NCBI GenBank assembly: GCA_023388635.1
Contig: JAEWFW010000013.1
Location: 1-33,388, forward strand
Reading direction: 5' to 3'
From: Bacillota bacterium
GTDB lineage: Bacteria; Bacillota; Bacilli; Desulfuribacillales; Desulfuribacillaceae
DNA: 33,388 bases
This document shows positions 17,186 through 25,026 of the stretch, piece after piece; within the stretch, counting starts at the first letter, position 1; every line of letters starts with the position of its first letter. The translations under genes and the position numbers were made by a program. Below the pieces are notes generated by a model. It was not told where the DNA came from, did not search any database, and saw only the letters and a list, made by a program, of their open reading frames with translations.

Positions 17186-17229
17186 GACAATTGGAGTTGA
17201 CTCGTCGTTAGAGTTTAACTCCCATTGTC
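17186..17229 (+). promoter_or_regulatory. Intercistronic hairpin between tupA and tupB
   Basis: GACAATTGGAGTT (17186-17198) pairs with AACTCCCATTGTC (17217-17229) with one mismatch, leaving an 18-base loop. There is no T-run after it, so it is more likely a stabilising or processing hairpin that favours tupA over tupB than a terminator. Confidence 0.6.
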
Positions 17230-17265
17230 GCAAATTGGACATTTTTCATCTGCGAAGGAGTCATT

Positions 17266-17955
17266 ATGGATTATTTTTACGAAGCATTTGAAACGGCAAT
17301 AAAAATGATGGTCAGCCTAGATCCATATCTACTGGAAGTAGTCGGTGTATCACTGCGGGTATCGCTTACGGCAATTTTCTTTGCATCGATATTCGGGATA
17401 TTCTTAGGCGCTTTTATCGGAACGCATCAATTCATCGGCAAAAAATTTTTTATCAAACTGATCAATGTATTTATGGGCTTGCCGCCGGTATTTATTGGAC
17501 TGATCGTATATTTGTTACTTTCCCGAAGAGGGATTATAGCTGACTATGTGTATATATTGTATAAACCGTCTGCCATGGTTATAGCGCAATTCATCCTTGC
17601 CTCGCCGATTATCGCCGGATTTACCGCAACGGCAATCGAAGAAAGGCATCAAGAAGTGATGATGACGGCGAAGGGATTGGGAGCCAGTAAAGGTCAGGCG
17701 ATCTGGATGACGATTCGTGAGGCGAAAGTAGGGATTATTGTCGCCATTGCCGCTGCCTTTGGCAGGGTCATCGCTGAAGTTGGTGCCGTGACGATTGTCG
17801 GAGGAGATATCGCCGGGGCTACGCGCGTACTGACGACGGCGATTGTCATCGAAACGCGCCAAGGGAATTTTGGCGTAGCAATGGCATTCGGGCTGGTACT
17901 GCTATTGATATCGTATATCGTCAACAGTCTTGTGTACACTTTTCAGAAAAGGTAG
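17266..17955 (+). CDS. tupB: Tungstate ABC transporter permease TupB
   Basis: This 229-residue inner-membrane permease forms the channel for tungstate taken from TupA. It has five to six hydrophobic segments. The cytoplasmic EAA loop that contacts the ATPase lies in EVMMTAKGLGASKGQAIWMT, and the phrase AEVGAVTIVGGDI is typical of TupB/WtpB-like permeases. The ATG follows GAAGGAG by a few bases. tupC begins 12 bases after its stop, so the two are surely co-transcribed. Confidence 0.93.
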   Translation: MDYFYEAFETAIKMMVSLDPYLLEVVGVSLRVSLTAIFFASIFGIFLGAFIGTHQFIGKKFFIKLINVFMGLPPVFIGLIVYLLLSRRGIIADYVYILYKPSAMVIAQFILASPIIAGFTATAIEERHQEVMMTAKGLGASKGQAIWMTIREAKVGIIVAIAAAFGRVIAEVGAVTIVGGDIAGATRVLTTAIVIETRQGNFGVAMAFGLVLLLISYIVNSLVYTFQKR

Positions 17956-17967
17956 GGGTCGGCCTGT

Positions 17968-18672
17968 ATGCTTGAAGTTAAAATTAAACAACATGGTTAC
18001 CAAGGGAATATAGTTTTAAAAGAAATTCACCATACATTTGGCGAAAATCAGATCCATGGCATCCTTGGTCCAAACGGTTCCGGCAAAAGTACGTTGTTAA
18101 AACTGTTGACGGCAATCGAAAGACCAGTGGAGGGCACTGTGTTTTTCAAGGGCAAAGAATTGTTAGGAACGGATGAGTCAATCGCTTGTTGCTGGCAAAA
18201 GCCGTATTTGTTTCAAGGGACTGTAAAATATAATTTGGAATACCCGATGAAAATACGTCAATGGAGTCGGGAGAAACGTGCGCAACGCGTGCAAGAATTG
18301 ATCACAGAGTATCATTTAGAGCCATTGCTGAACCGCAATGTCCGTGGGCTTTCCGGTGGTGAGGCTGCGAGAGTGTCTATTGCGAGGGCAGTAGCGGCAC
18401 ATCCGCAGGTTCTTGTACTGGACGAACCTTCAGCGGCACTCGATCCGCAAAATGTCATCTTCGTCGAATCGCTCTTAAAACGTTTGCGCGACTCGTCGAA
18501 TCTCACAATTATTATGGTTACCCATAATATGTTTCAGGCGAAGCGCATTGCAGACCAGACGATTTACATTGAAGATGGGAGAATCGTCGAAGCAGGCGAT
18601 ACACAGCTGATTTTCAGTAATCCCGAGCATGAAAAAACCAGACAATTTATTACGGGTGAATATATATATTAG
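17968..18672 (+). CDS. tupC: Tungstate ABC transporter ATP-binding protein TupC
   Basis: This 234-residue ABC ATPase energises TupB. It has Walker A (GPNGSGKST), a Q-loop (CCWQKPYLF), the signature LSGGEAARVSIARA, Walker B (VLVLDEPSAALD) and the switch histidine (MVTHNMFQAKRIADQ). It lacks the C-terminal TOBE/Mop domain of ModC, which fits the tungstate type. It follows tupB by 12 bases and precedes the TrmO-like gene by about 30. Confidence 0.93.
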   Translation: MLEVKIKQHGYQGNIVLKEIHHTFGENQIHGILGPNGSGKSTLLKLLTAIERPVEGTVFFKGKELLGTDESIACCWQKPYLFQGTVKYNLEYPMKIRQWSREKRAQRVQELITEYHLEPLLNRNVRGLSGGEAARVSIARAVAAHPQVLVLDEPSAALDPQNVIFVESLLKRLRDSSNLTIIMVTHNMFQAKRIADQTIYIEDGRIVEAGDTQLIFSNPEHEKTRQFITGEYIY

Positions 18673-18705
18673 AAAGGTAAAATTTTGTTTTTGGAGGGAA
18701 TGAGG

Positions 18706-19530
18706 ATGGATATAAAAATAGAGCCTGTCGGATATGTAATTTCGGATTACGATAATCCTGCCAATATGCCGATCCATGGCAAATCAGCGATCATAGAATT
18801 AGATCCTAAATATGTCGAGGGATTGACGCGTATTGAACAAAATTCCCATTTGTGGATATTATCTTGGTTTCACCAAGCGAACCGCGACCAATTATTGACA
18901 GCACCTGTAAGAATCGACCCCAAGTTGCCTAAATTTGGGGTCTTTAGTTTACGTGCCCCGATTAGACCGAATCCAATTGGCTTGTCACTTGTGGAATTCG
19001 ACAGAGTGGAAGGGAATAGACTCTATGTATCAAAATTTGATGCTGTAGATGGTACACCGATTTTGGATATTAAACCGTACTTTCAGAAAGATATCGTTTT
19101 TTCTCCTGAGACACCTGATATTCGACCGGCAACGCCGGAAATGAAGAAAGATTGGTTTATCGAAGAGGCACTGCGTCATCATCAGGAATTGTGTGCAGAT
19201 TTGATGATCGGTGTACGCATGGCAGTAGTCGCTGATGAAAGATTAGGGAAAATAAGCAACTCAGATATTTCGTTGCACGTGAGTGGCTCAGCTTGCCTTA
19301 TCGATACGTTACAAGGGTTAAGCAGAGCTAGGGTAGCAAATCCTCCGAGATTCTCTTTTGAGATACTGGAAGACGGAGTGCAAGCAGACGAAGTCATATA
19401 TCGAAGTGTCTGGAGAAAAGGGGAGAAGGCACTGGTGATTACCTGTATCGCTCCTTCAATTCGGGAAAAGGATGCAGAAAGTATTGGGAAAATGTCTGTA
19501 GAAGAATTATTTAGTATTCAAGAGACGTAG
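18706..19530 (+). CDS. TrmO-like (TsaA/UPF0066) protein with FmdE-like C-terminal domain
   Basis: The N-terminal part (residues 1-135) is a TsaA/TrmO beta-barrel. The family N-methylates t6A37 of tRNA using SAM. Its motifs are RAPIRPNPIGLS (83-94) and DGTPILDIKPY (115-125). TrmO alone is usually about 150-235 residues; this 274-residue protein continues with another domain. Residues about 155-245 (ELCADLMIGVRMAVVADERLG, then CLIDTLQGL) resemble FmdE-family domains, whose usual form is HGHLCPGL...GxRxA...C.VDAIQ. Several FmdE residues are changed here (HHQELCADL for HGHLCPGL). The ATG at 18706 has GGAGG 8 bases upstream. It is the last gene of the tup operon, so a role in Mo/W use is as likely as tRNA modification. 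I am sure of the first domain, less so of the second. Confidence 0.8.
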   Translation: MDIKIEPVGYVISDYDNPANMPIHGKSAIIELDPKYVEGLTRIEQNSHLWILSWFHQANRDQLLTAPVRIDPKLPKFGVFSLRAPIRPNPIGLSLVEFDRVEGNRLYVSKFDAVDGTPILDIKPYFQKDIVFSPETPDIRPATPEMKKDWFIEEALRHHQELCADLMIGVRMAVVADERLGKISNSDISLHVSGSACLIDTLQGLSRARVANPPRFSFEILEDGVQADEVIYRSVWRKGEKALVITCIAPSIREKDAESIGKMSVEELFSIQET

Positions 19531-19575
19531 AGATAGAACATTTCAGAGATGTAAAGATAGAGTATTTTCAGAGAC
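19521..19575 (+). repeat. Imperfect tandem repeat after the TrmO-like gene
   Basis: Two and a bit copies of a 24-25 base unit of the form AGAGAYGTARAGATAGA plus TTTC, the first overlapping the last codons of the gene. It appears to be a local slippage duplication. Confidence 0.6.
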
Positions 19576-19596
19576 AATCTAGTAGTTTGACATATA

Positions 19597-19620
19597 CATG
19601 ATGCTTCAAAAAGCATCATA
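19597..19620 (+). promoter_or_regulatory. Variant palindromic operator upstream of molA-like gene
   Basis: CATGATGC (19597-19604), 8 bases, GCATCATA (19613-19620): an inverted repeat with the same arm length and spacing as the shared operator but different bases at several positions. A TTGACA (19587-19592) lies just before it. As RNA it would also form a 9-bp hairpin with a 4-base loop, but no T-run follows, so an operator is preferred over a terminator. Confidence 0.5.
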
Positions 19621-19654
19621 TGAAATATAAATTATAGGGAGAGGGGTAGTACAT

Positions 19655-20797
19655 ATGAAAAAGGTAGTAAGTGCGGTAGTAGTGTTTACGTTGATTTTGG
19701 CTATGGCTGTTATGGCAGGATGTTCGAAAGACAAGCAATCAGACAATGGGTACGAGGCACAGGAGAGCAGTGGAATAGAGGAAAATGCAACTCCTGTACA
19801 ATCAACAACACCGGAGCAACCGGCAGATAACAAGCGAGTCATTACTGATCAGACAGGTCGTCAGGTGGAGTTGCCGAATGTGGTGGACCGCGTAATTACG
19901 ACGTGGCGTCCAAGTACATCATTACTGTTTGCGATTGGCGGACAGGAAAAATTAGTCGGTGCCGATAATCACTCTACGGAAAACGCATTTTTATTAGGGA
20001 TATATCCGGAAATTGCCGATGTGGCGAAAGTAGGAAATCGCCGAGGACTGAATGTAGAAACGATGGTAGCGGCACAGCCAGACGTTGTATTTGTCTGGCA
20101 AGGCACAGATACGGACCCGGTCATTGCTCAATTGGAGCGACAAGGGATTGCGGCATTTGTGTTAGTGCCGGAATCGGCAGAAGATATGAAGCAGGCTACT
20201 TTGATCATGGGAGAAGTCATTGGACATCAGGAGCAAGCTAAAGAAGTCATTGCGTATTATGAGGATACGATTGCGATGATTGCTGGGAGACTGGCTCATA
20301 TCCCTGAGGAAGAACTTCCAGTGGCATATATGGCAGGTTCAGGAGGGTTGCTCAACACGGTGGGTGGAGAGTACTATCAGAACTCATTAATTGTTCAAGC
20401 AGGGGCAAAGAATGCGGCAAGTGCGTTAGCTGGTTATGGGTGGCAGGATGTTTCTGCGGAACAATTAGTCGGTTGGAATCCGGAATATTTCTTTGCGACA
20501 CAATTTTTTGATGAAGATTTGGCTACAGAATTGAAGAAACAAGCAGGGCTTCATACGGTAAAAGCAGTGCAAGACGGCAACGTCTATAAATTCCCGGCTA
20601 ATATTACGTCTTGGGACTTCCCAGAACCGCTATCGGTTCTAGGTATTTTGTGGATGGCAAAAACAATGCACCCGGCAGAATTCGCCGATCTGGATCTTCA
20701 AGCGGAGGTAGATGATTACCATAAGAAGTTTTATGGTAAGACTTTTACAGAACTTGGGGGAAATTTAGATGAATCGAACGCCGTCAGCATTCGTTAG
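19655..20797 (+). CDS. ABC transporter substrate-binding lipoprotein, probably molybdate/tungstate (MolA-like)
   Basis: This 380-residue lipoprotein (lipobox VMAGC, C23) has the BtuF/TroA-type two-lobe fold used for iron siderophores, cobalamin and, in the MolABC system, molybdate/tungstate. The mature part opens with RVITDQTGRQVELPNVVDRV and contains MVAAQPDVVFVWQG. The specificity is not visible in the sequence itself. The oxyanion assignment rests on modD at the end of the same operon, the tup operon upstream and formate dehydrogenase downstream, plus the absence of a cobalamin riboswitch or Fur box before it. Its last codons overlap the start of the permease gene by 29 bases. An iron-chelate or B12 transporter remains the main alternative. 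Confidence 0.75.
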   Translation: MKKVVSAVVVFTLILAMAVMAGCSKDKQSDNGYEAQESSGIEENATPVQSTTPEQPADNKRVITDQTGRQVELPNVVDRVITTWRPSTSLLFAIGGQEKLVGADNHSTENAFLLGIYPEIADVAKVGNRRGLNVETMVAAQPDVVFVWQGTDTDPVIAQLERQGIAAFVLVPESAEDMKQATLIMGEVIGHQEQAKEVIAYYEDTIAMIAGRLAHIPEEELPVAYMAGSGGLLNTVGGEYYQNSLIVQAGAKNAASALAGYGWQDVSAEQLVGWNPEYFFATQFFDEDLATELKKQAGLHTVKAVQDGNVYKFPANITSWDFPEPLSVLGILWMAKTMHPAEFADLDLQAEVDDYHKKFYGKTFTELGGNLDESNAVSIR

Positions 20798-21821
20798 CAG
20801 AAATAAACTGAATAAGCCTTTCTTTTTCATTGTCTTAGCATTGGTAGTCGGTATCTTTCTCGTGTCTTTGGGATGGGGGAGATACCCGATTCCGATAGCC
20901 AAGGTTGCGCAGTTGTTAGTTACGGGTATTTTTGATAAAGCATCTTTGGATTGGAACGACCCTGCGATATCTGTGTTCTATCATATTCGTTTACCGAGGG
21001 TCTTGGTTGCGCTGCTCGTTGGGGCATCGTTAGCGGTAGCGGGTACGGTGTTTCAGGGGATGTTTCGCAATCCGCTGGTTTCACCCGATATCCTTGGTGT
21101 TACTTCCGGATGTAGCTTTGGAGCGGCGTTAGGAATCCTGCTCCCCTTTGCTTCTGTCTATTCGGTTTCGATTATGGCGTTTATATTTGGCGTTGTCGCA
21201 ATGGCGTTTGCTTATGGAATATCGACAGCCAGCAAAGGGGAACCGACCATTATGCTCATTTTGGCGGGGATGGTCGTATCGGCATTTTTCACGGCGGCAC
21301 TTTCCTTTGTACAATATACGGCAGATCCGTACAATGAATTGCCGGCGATTATTTTCTGGATCATGGGCGGATTTTTCCGGACGAATTGGGAGATTGCGCT
21401 GGTATTGCTGTTCACTGTCGTGCCGTTTATGATTATTATATATCTCTTATCATGGAAGTTGGATTTGCTTTCTCTAGGTGATGATGAAGCCAATGCACTC
21501 GGCTTGAATGTGAAACTTCTGCGGTTTGTTTTGATTACATCGACGACATTTCTTGTGGCGATCTCCGTTAGTGCGGCTGGGACAATTGCTTGGGTTGGGC
21601 TGGTGATACCGCATATTGCTAGAATGCTCACAGGATCGGAGCATACGGTGTCCATTCCGATGGCGGCTCTGGTTGGAGGCGGATTCGTTCTCTTGATGGA
21701 TGACTTGGCGCGCAATTTGACGACGAGCGAAATCCCTATCAGTATTTTAACAGCAGCGTTGGGAGCACCGTTTTTTGCATATTTGTTGATTAAACGAACG
21801 CACAAGGCGTGGAATCGTTAA
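20769..21821 (+). CDS. FecCD-type ABC transporter permease (MolB-like)
   Basis: This 350-residue integral membrane protein of the BtuC/FecCD family has about ten hydrophobic segments. Motifs are RLPRVLVALLVGASLAVAG, FRNPLVSPDILGVTSG, ALGLNVKLLR, GLVIPHIARMLTG and the C-terminal GAPFFAYLL. It is the channel partner of the preceding binding protein, and its ATG follows a CTTGGGGG site inside the end of that gene. Cargo is inferred from context, as for the binding protein. Confidence 0.88.
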   Translation: MNRTPSAFVSRNKLNKPFFFIVLALVVGIFLVSLGWGRYPIPIAKVAQLLVTGIFDKASLDWNDPAISVFYHIRLPRVLVALLVGASLAVAGTVFQGMFRNPLVSPDILGVTSGCSFGAALGILLPFASVYSVSIMAFIFGVVAMAFAYGISTASKGEPTIMLILAGMVVSAFFTAALSFVQYTADPYNELPAIIFWIMGGFFRTNWEIALVLLFTVVPFMIIIYLLSWKLDLLSLGDDEANALGLNVKLLRFVLITSTTFLVAISVSAAGTIAWVGLVIPHIARMLTGSEHTVSIPMAALVGGGFVLLMDDLARNLTTSEIPISILTAALGAPFFAYLLIKRTHKAWNR

Positions 21822-21830
21822 AGCAAGTTC

Positions 21831-21867
21831 TTAATTTAGGTGGAGATGCTTTTGCTCCATCTAAATT
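21831..21867 (+). ncRNA. Stem-loop 1 between permease and ATPase genes
   Basis: AATTTAGGTGGAG (21833-21845) pairs with CTCCATCTAAATT (21855-21867) over 13 positions with one G-U pair and a 9-base loop. No T-run follows, so it is not a standard terminator. With the second hairpin it makes a structured leader for the ATPase gene. Confidence 0.6.
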
Positions 21868-21885
21868 GTAGAACTGCAAATGCAT

Positions 21886-21941
21886 GACTTAGTCGGCGTT
21901 GGAACCCACCTAAAGGGGAGGAGACTTACGCCGAGTTAGTC
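21886..21941 (+). ncRNA. Stem-loop 2: possible riboswitch-like leader of the ATPase gene
   Basis: GACTTAGTCGGCGT (21886-21899) pairs with ACGCCGAGTTAGTC (21928-21941) with two mismatches. The 28-base loop carries CCC (21905-21907) and GGG (21915-21917), which could form an inner stem. A long interrupted stem closing a G/C-rich loop, ahead of a Mo/W-transport ATPase gene, suggests a cis-regulatory RNA such as a Moco/Tuco-type element. I cannot confirm the class by eye. Confidence 0.45.
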
Positions 21942-21967
21942 AGGTTAGATGATGGGATGGATGGAGT

Positions 21968-22750
21968 ATGTTGAAGGCGAAAAATATGGCATTTTCATAT
22001 CACAGTAGGGAAATTCTCAAAGATGTCAGTGTGCTCATTGAGCCGGGGAAAGTATATGGTTTTTTGGGACGCAATGGTTCCGGTAAGACGACGATGCTTA
22101 AATTGTTAAATGGTTTGCTCAAACCGGACAAAGGGGAAGTATTGATTGAAGCAGATGGTATTACGCTGGATATCCATCGTGATTCCAAAGCGGCGATTGC
22201 GAAATATTTAGGTTTTGTGCCGCAAGAAAATCGTGGGATTTTTCCGTATAGAGTGCTGGAAATGGTTGTCATGGGAAGAAATCCGCATTTGCGCTATTTG
22301 GAGCGTCCGAAGGATGACGATTATGAAATAGCGAGGGATGCATTGGCGACCATCGGCATTGAGTATCTGTGGAATAAAAACTTTATGGAGATTAGTGGTG
22401 GAGAGAGACAGATGGTCTTAATGGCGCGAGTAATCGCACAGGGCGCGCGATATCTTATTCTCGATGAACCGACCTCCCATCTTGATTTTAAAAACCAGCA
22501 CCAAATTCTGCAGCTCGTTAAACGTATTAGTAATGAACACAATGTTGCGGCCATTATGGCGATGCATGATCCGAATTTGGCACTCAGTGTAACGGACTAT
22601 ATTTTGATGCTCAAAGACGGAGAAATCATGGCAGAAGGTCGACCGCACGAGGTAATGACAGAAGAAAATTTGCAATCACTATATGATATGGGCGTTTGTC
22701 TGACTGCTACGGAAATAGGAGATATGTATATAAAGCCGAAGGAAATGTAG
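21968..22750 (+). CDS. ABC transporter ATP-binding protein (MolC-like)
   Basis: This 260-residue ATPase is of the FepC/BtuD type that partners FecCD permeases. It has Walker A (GRNGSGKTT), Q-loop (GFVPQENRG), signature (ISGGERQMVLMARV), Walker B (YLILDEPTSHLD) and switch His (AIMAMHDPN). It is separated from the permease gene by 146 bases that fold into two hairpins, unlike the overlapping pair before it, so its expression may be set separately. modD follows 43 bases later. Confidence 0.88.
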   Translation: MLKAKNMAFSYHSREILKDVSVLIEPGKVYGFLGRNGSGKTTMLKLLNGLLKPDKGEVLIEADGITLDIHRDSKAAIAKYLGFVPQENRGIFPYRVLEMVVMGRNPHLRYLERPKDDDYEIARDALATIGIEYLWNKNFMEISGGERQMVLMARVIAQGARYLILDEPTSHLDFKNQHQILQLVKRISNEHNVAAIMAMHDPNLALSVTDYILMLKDGEIMAEGRPHEVMTEENLQSLYDMGVCLTATEIGDMYIKPKEM

Positions 22751-22793
22751 GTTATACTAGTAGAAAAATTAGTTTATAGTAGGAGTGAGCAGT

Positions 22794-23639
22794 ATGTATA
22801 TTTCCGACTCTACGCTCGATCAGTGGCTTAAAGAGGATGTTCCTTATTTTGATTTGACAACGATGTCTTTGGAAATCGGTGCGAAAACGGGTGTGTTGGA
22901 GTTTCGATCGCGGGAGCCGTTGGTCATATGTGGGACAGAAGAAGTGGAACGTATGGCGAGTAAGCTCGGGGTGCATGTTTTGGAAACTGTTTCCTCGGGA
23001 ACGGAATTGCTGGAGCAACAAGTTTTTATGAAGATATCCGGTAAGGCGGAAGGATTGCATCTACTTTGGAAAGTTGCACTCAATATTTTTGAGTATTATT
23101 CCGGCATTTCCACACGGACGAGATGTTTGGTGGACAAAGCAAAACAGGTTAACCCTGAAATTGCGGTGGCTACGACAAGAAAGACGATGCCGGGAACAAA
23201 AGCGATGTCAATTAAGGCTGTTTTATGCGGCGGTGCCGTCGTCCACCGCCTAGGTCTTTCGGAGACGATCTTGATTTTTAAACAGCATAGAAATTTTTTT
23301 GATTCTGATGATCTCTTTTTGCGTAAGCTCGCAACATTGCGAAATTCTGTGAGTGAAAAGAAGATTATTGTAGAAGTGGAAAATGAAGAACAAGCACTGA
23401 TGTTTTGTCGGGGGAATGTAGACGGCATTCAGTACGATAAATTTACGCCGCATCACTTACAAACTGTAATCGCACAAGTTAAGCAGCAAAATCCCCGTCT
23501 TGTTCATTTGGCTGCAGGTGGAATCAACATTTCCAATGTAGAGGAGTACGCTGCTTGTGGCGCGGATGTATTGGTAACGACGTCGGTGTATTTCAGCAAG
23601 CCGGTCGATATAGGTGCATCGATGTATGAAAAAATGTAA
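22794..23639 (+). CDS. modD: ModD, quinolinate phosphoribosyltransferase-like molybdenum-transport protein
   Basis: This 281-residue NadC-like phosphoribosyltransferase is of the ModD type, which is found with molybdate transport genes; its reaction is not settled. The NadC fold is visible as TTRKTMPGTKAMSIKAVLCG, HRLGLSETILIFKQH, VEVENEEQAL and the end LAAGGINISNVEEYAACGAD. The spelling of these motifs follows ModD rather than biosynthetic NadC, and no nadA or nadB is nearby. The ATG at 22794 with AGGAG 8 bases upstream is preferred over the GTG at 22785. It is the last gene of the molABC-like operon and is the main evidence that this transporter carries molybdate or tungstate. Confidence 0.88.
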   Translation: MYISDSTLDQWLKEDVPYFDLTTMSLEIGAKTGVLEFRSREPLVICGTEEVERMASKLGVHVLETVSSGTELLEQQVFMKISGKAEGLHLLWKVALNIFEYYSGISTRTRCLVDKAKQVNPEIAVATTRKTMPGTKAMSIKAVLCGGAVVHRLGLSETILIFKQHRNFFDSDDLFLRKLATLRNSVSEKKIIVEVENEEQALMFCRGNVDGIQYDKFTPHHLQTVIAQVKQQNPRLVHLAAGGINISNVEEYAACGADVLVTTSVYFSKPVDIGASMYEKM

Positions 23640-23704
23640 TTAAACGGTTATTGTGTAGGATTAGAATCATAGGCACTTGCTGAAATTAAATATAATTAAA
23701 TGAA

Positions 23705-23767
23705 AACTAACAAGATATATTATAATGCTGTTCCGTATTTGCTATATATCTATGTTAGTTTTTATTA
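23705..23767 (+). terminator. Terminator of the molABC-like/modD operon
   Basis: AACTAACAAGATATAT (23705-23720) pairs with 23744-23760 over 16 positions with one bulged base. The loop is 23 bases, and TTTTTATT follows. Confidence 0.75.
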
Positions 23768-23852
23768 TATCGATGATGATTACGTTGTTGAAATACGGTA
23801 AGCTTTTACACGGATATGCATCTTTTTTTATTAAGTGTTTATTTTTTGCTCC

Positions 23853-23876
23853 GATTATGTTATAAAAAACATAATG
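23853..23876 (+). promoter_or_regulatory. Palindromic operator upstream of fdhE
   Basis: GATTATGT (23853-23860), 8 bases, ACATAATG (23869-23876). It matches the shared palindrome with one mismatch and lies 70 bases before the start codon. CATAAT (23870-23875) could itself be a -10 box with TTGCTC (23846-23851) as a weak -35, so that binding would block the promoter. Confidence 0.68.
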
Positions 23877-23946
23877 GACATTATATATTTTTTATGCAAA
23901 ACAAAGATTGTAAATGAGCAATCAATACAAAAAAGGCGGCAAAATG

Positions 23947-24810
23947 ATGAACATATATGATAAAAAAATGGCGGATTGGGTGGAAAAACACCCGTATCTT
24001 AAAAATATTGCTGATTTTCAAAATGCTCTGGCGGTTAGATGCAGAGAAGAATTGTTTAAAGAAGAGCAAAACGGGGATCATACTATGTTTGATTGGGATT
24101 TTGCCGTGCGTGAATTGAAACGGGGTATACCGGCTTTGAGAGCGGGGGTAATGACAGACGAAATGGTAGAGCAGGTCGGCAGAATTTTCATGAAAATATC
24201 GGACTTGATGATAGACTTTGGATTCTCTGATGAAATGAGATATCAGGCGCGAAAGATGCAAGTATTCTTCTTTGATAATAGGGATATTTTACACGAGTAT
24301 ATTCAAGAAATATTGCGGGGAGATGAATTGACTGCTGCGGAATTCGTCTCGGTTCATCGCGGCATCGTCACATTTCTGATATGGAATACTTTGGAGTTCG
24401 TGTTGGAGCCGTTGAAAATGCGGATGGGGCACTCCTTGGCGGAGGTAGGGTGGAATCGGACGTACTGCCCAGTATGCGGGCAGTTGCCGAGTATGGCGCA
24501 GATTGCTCAAGAATCTAACGAGGAAGCGCGAATTTTGGTGTGCGGCTGTTGCAAAATGCAATGGACATACCGCAGAAATCATTGTCCGTTTTGCCAGAGT
24601 GCAAACGATCAAAAGCTCAAAATCATAACACTGGCAGATGAAAGTGAGTTTTGTATTGAAATTTGTGATCAATGTCAAGGTTATCTGAAAACGTATACCC
24701 ATTCCGGAGTTGAACACATTGCTCTCAACGACTGGTCGACGCTGCACTTGGATATGATAGCCAAGAATAACGGTTATAAACGCATTGGCTATCAATTATA
24801 TGAGGTATAA
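23947..24810 (+). CDS. fdhE: Formate dehydrogenase accessory protein FdhE (first copy)
   Basis: FdhE is a cytoplasmic rubredoxin-like chaperone needed to mature Tat-exported formate dehydrogenase. The 287-residue product has the family's alpha-helical N-terminal half and four zinc/iron-ribbon CxxC pairs: C174/C177 (CPVCG), C199/C202 (CGCC), C213/C216 (CPFC) and C240/C243 (CDQC). The C-terminus is STLHLDMIAKNNGYKRIGYQLYEV. The frame opens at 23914, but the ATG at 23947 is chosen because AAGGCGG lies 7 bases upstream and the N-terminus then aligns with the second copy. It has its own operator and lies just ahead of the fdn operon, giving two fdhE genes within 5 kb. Confidence 0.9.
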   Translation: MNIYDKKMADWVEKHPYLKNIADFQNALAVRCREELFKEEQNGDHTMFDWDFAVRELKRGIPALRAGVMTDEMVEQVGRIFMKISDLMIDFGFSDEMRYQARKMQVFFFDNRDILHEYIQEILRGDELTAAEFVSVHRGIVTFLIWNTLEFVLEPLKMRMGHSLAEVGWNRTYCPVCGQLPSMAQIAQESNEEARILVCGCCKMQWTYRRNHCPFCQSANDQKLKIITLADESEFCIEICDQCQGYLKTYTHSGVEHIALNDWSTLHLDMIAKNNGYKRIGYQLYEV

Positions 24811-24931
24811 ATAGTTATAAATAACTATAAAATAATGGAATAAATTAAATTGTAAATAGTTAATTTTTCGACAAAATCCGTATGAATGAAATAAGTAATA
24901 AATATATTTAGAAAAGATAGATGCAAATGAC

Positions 24932-24955
24932 TATTGTGTCAGCATTGACATAATA
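24932..24955 (+). promoter_or_regulatory. Palindromic operator over the fdnG promoter
   Basis: TATTGTGT (24932-24939), 8 bases, ACATAATA (24948-24955), with symmetry extending to CTATTGTGTC/GACATAATAG. The right arm overlaps the -35 TTGACA (24945-24950). Its centre is 95 bp from that of the second fdnG operator. Confidence 0.68.
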
Positions 24956-24974
24956 GTCATTTTGCTGGTAATAT
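24945..24974 (+). promoter_or_regulatory. fdnG operon promoter
   Basis: TTGACA (24945-24950) is followed after 18 bases by TAATAT (24969-24974). It is flanked by two operator copies, one over the -35 and one about 45 bases past the expected start of transcription. Confidence 0.6.
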
Positions 24975-25026
24975 CTAATTATGTAGCACAGTCATGTGTA
25001 CATGATGAGCTATATATTTTTGCAGT

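Larger units (their letters stand above)
23640..23946. other. Intergenic: modD terminator and fdhE operator
   Basis: The 307-base gap has no gene. It holds a long hairpin terminator (23705-23767), an AT-rich stretch, and the palindromic operator at 23853-23876 in front of fdhE. Confidence 0.7.

Noticed and set aside
19521..19575. CRISPR-like repeats
   Set aside because: Only about two imperfect copies with no spacers of regular length, and they overlap the end of a gene; a slippage duplication is simpler.
19597..19620. Hairpin as a terminator of the tup operon
   Set aside because: The stem is good but no T-run follows; the 8-base arms and 8-base spacing fit the operator series better. Some doubt remains.
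19655..22750. Cobalamin or siderophore transporter
   Set aside because: The family allows it, but no cobalamin riboswitch or Fur box precedes it, and modD ends the operon. It is kept as the main alternative rather than the call.
22794..23639. NadC (NAD biosynthesis)
   Set aside because: No nadA or nadB is adjacent, the motifs follow ModD, and the neighbours are molybdate/tungstate transport genes.
24993..25004. CATGT-GT-ACATG as another operator copy
   Set aside because: The spacing is 2 instead of 8; only a nearby ACATGATG resembles the right arm. Not counted among the sites.
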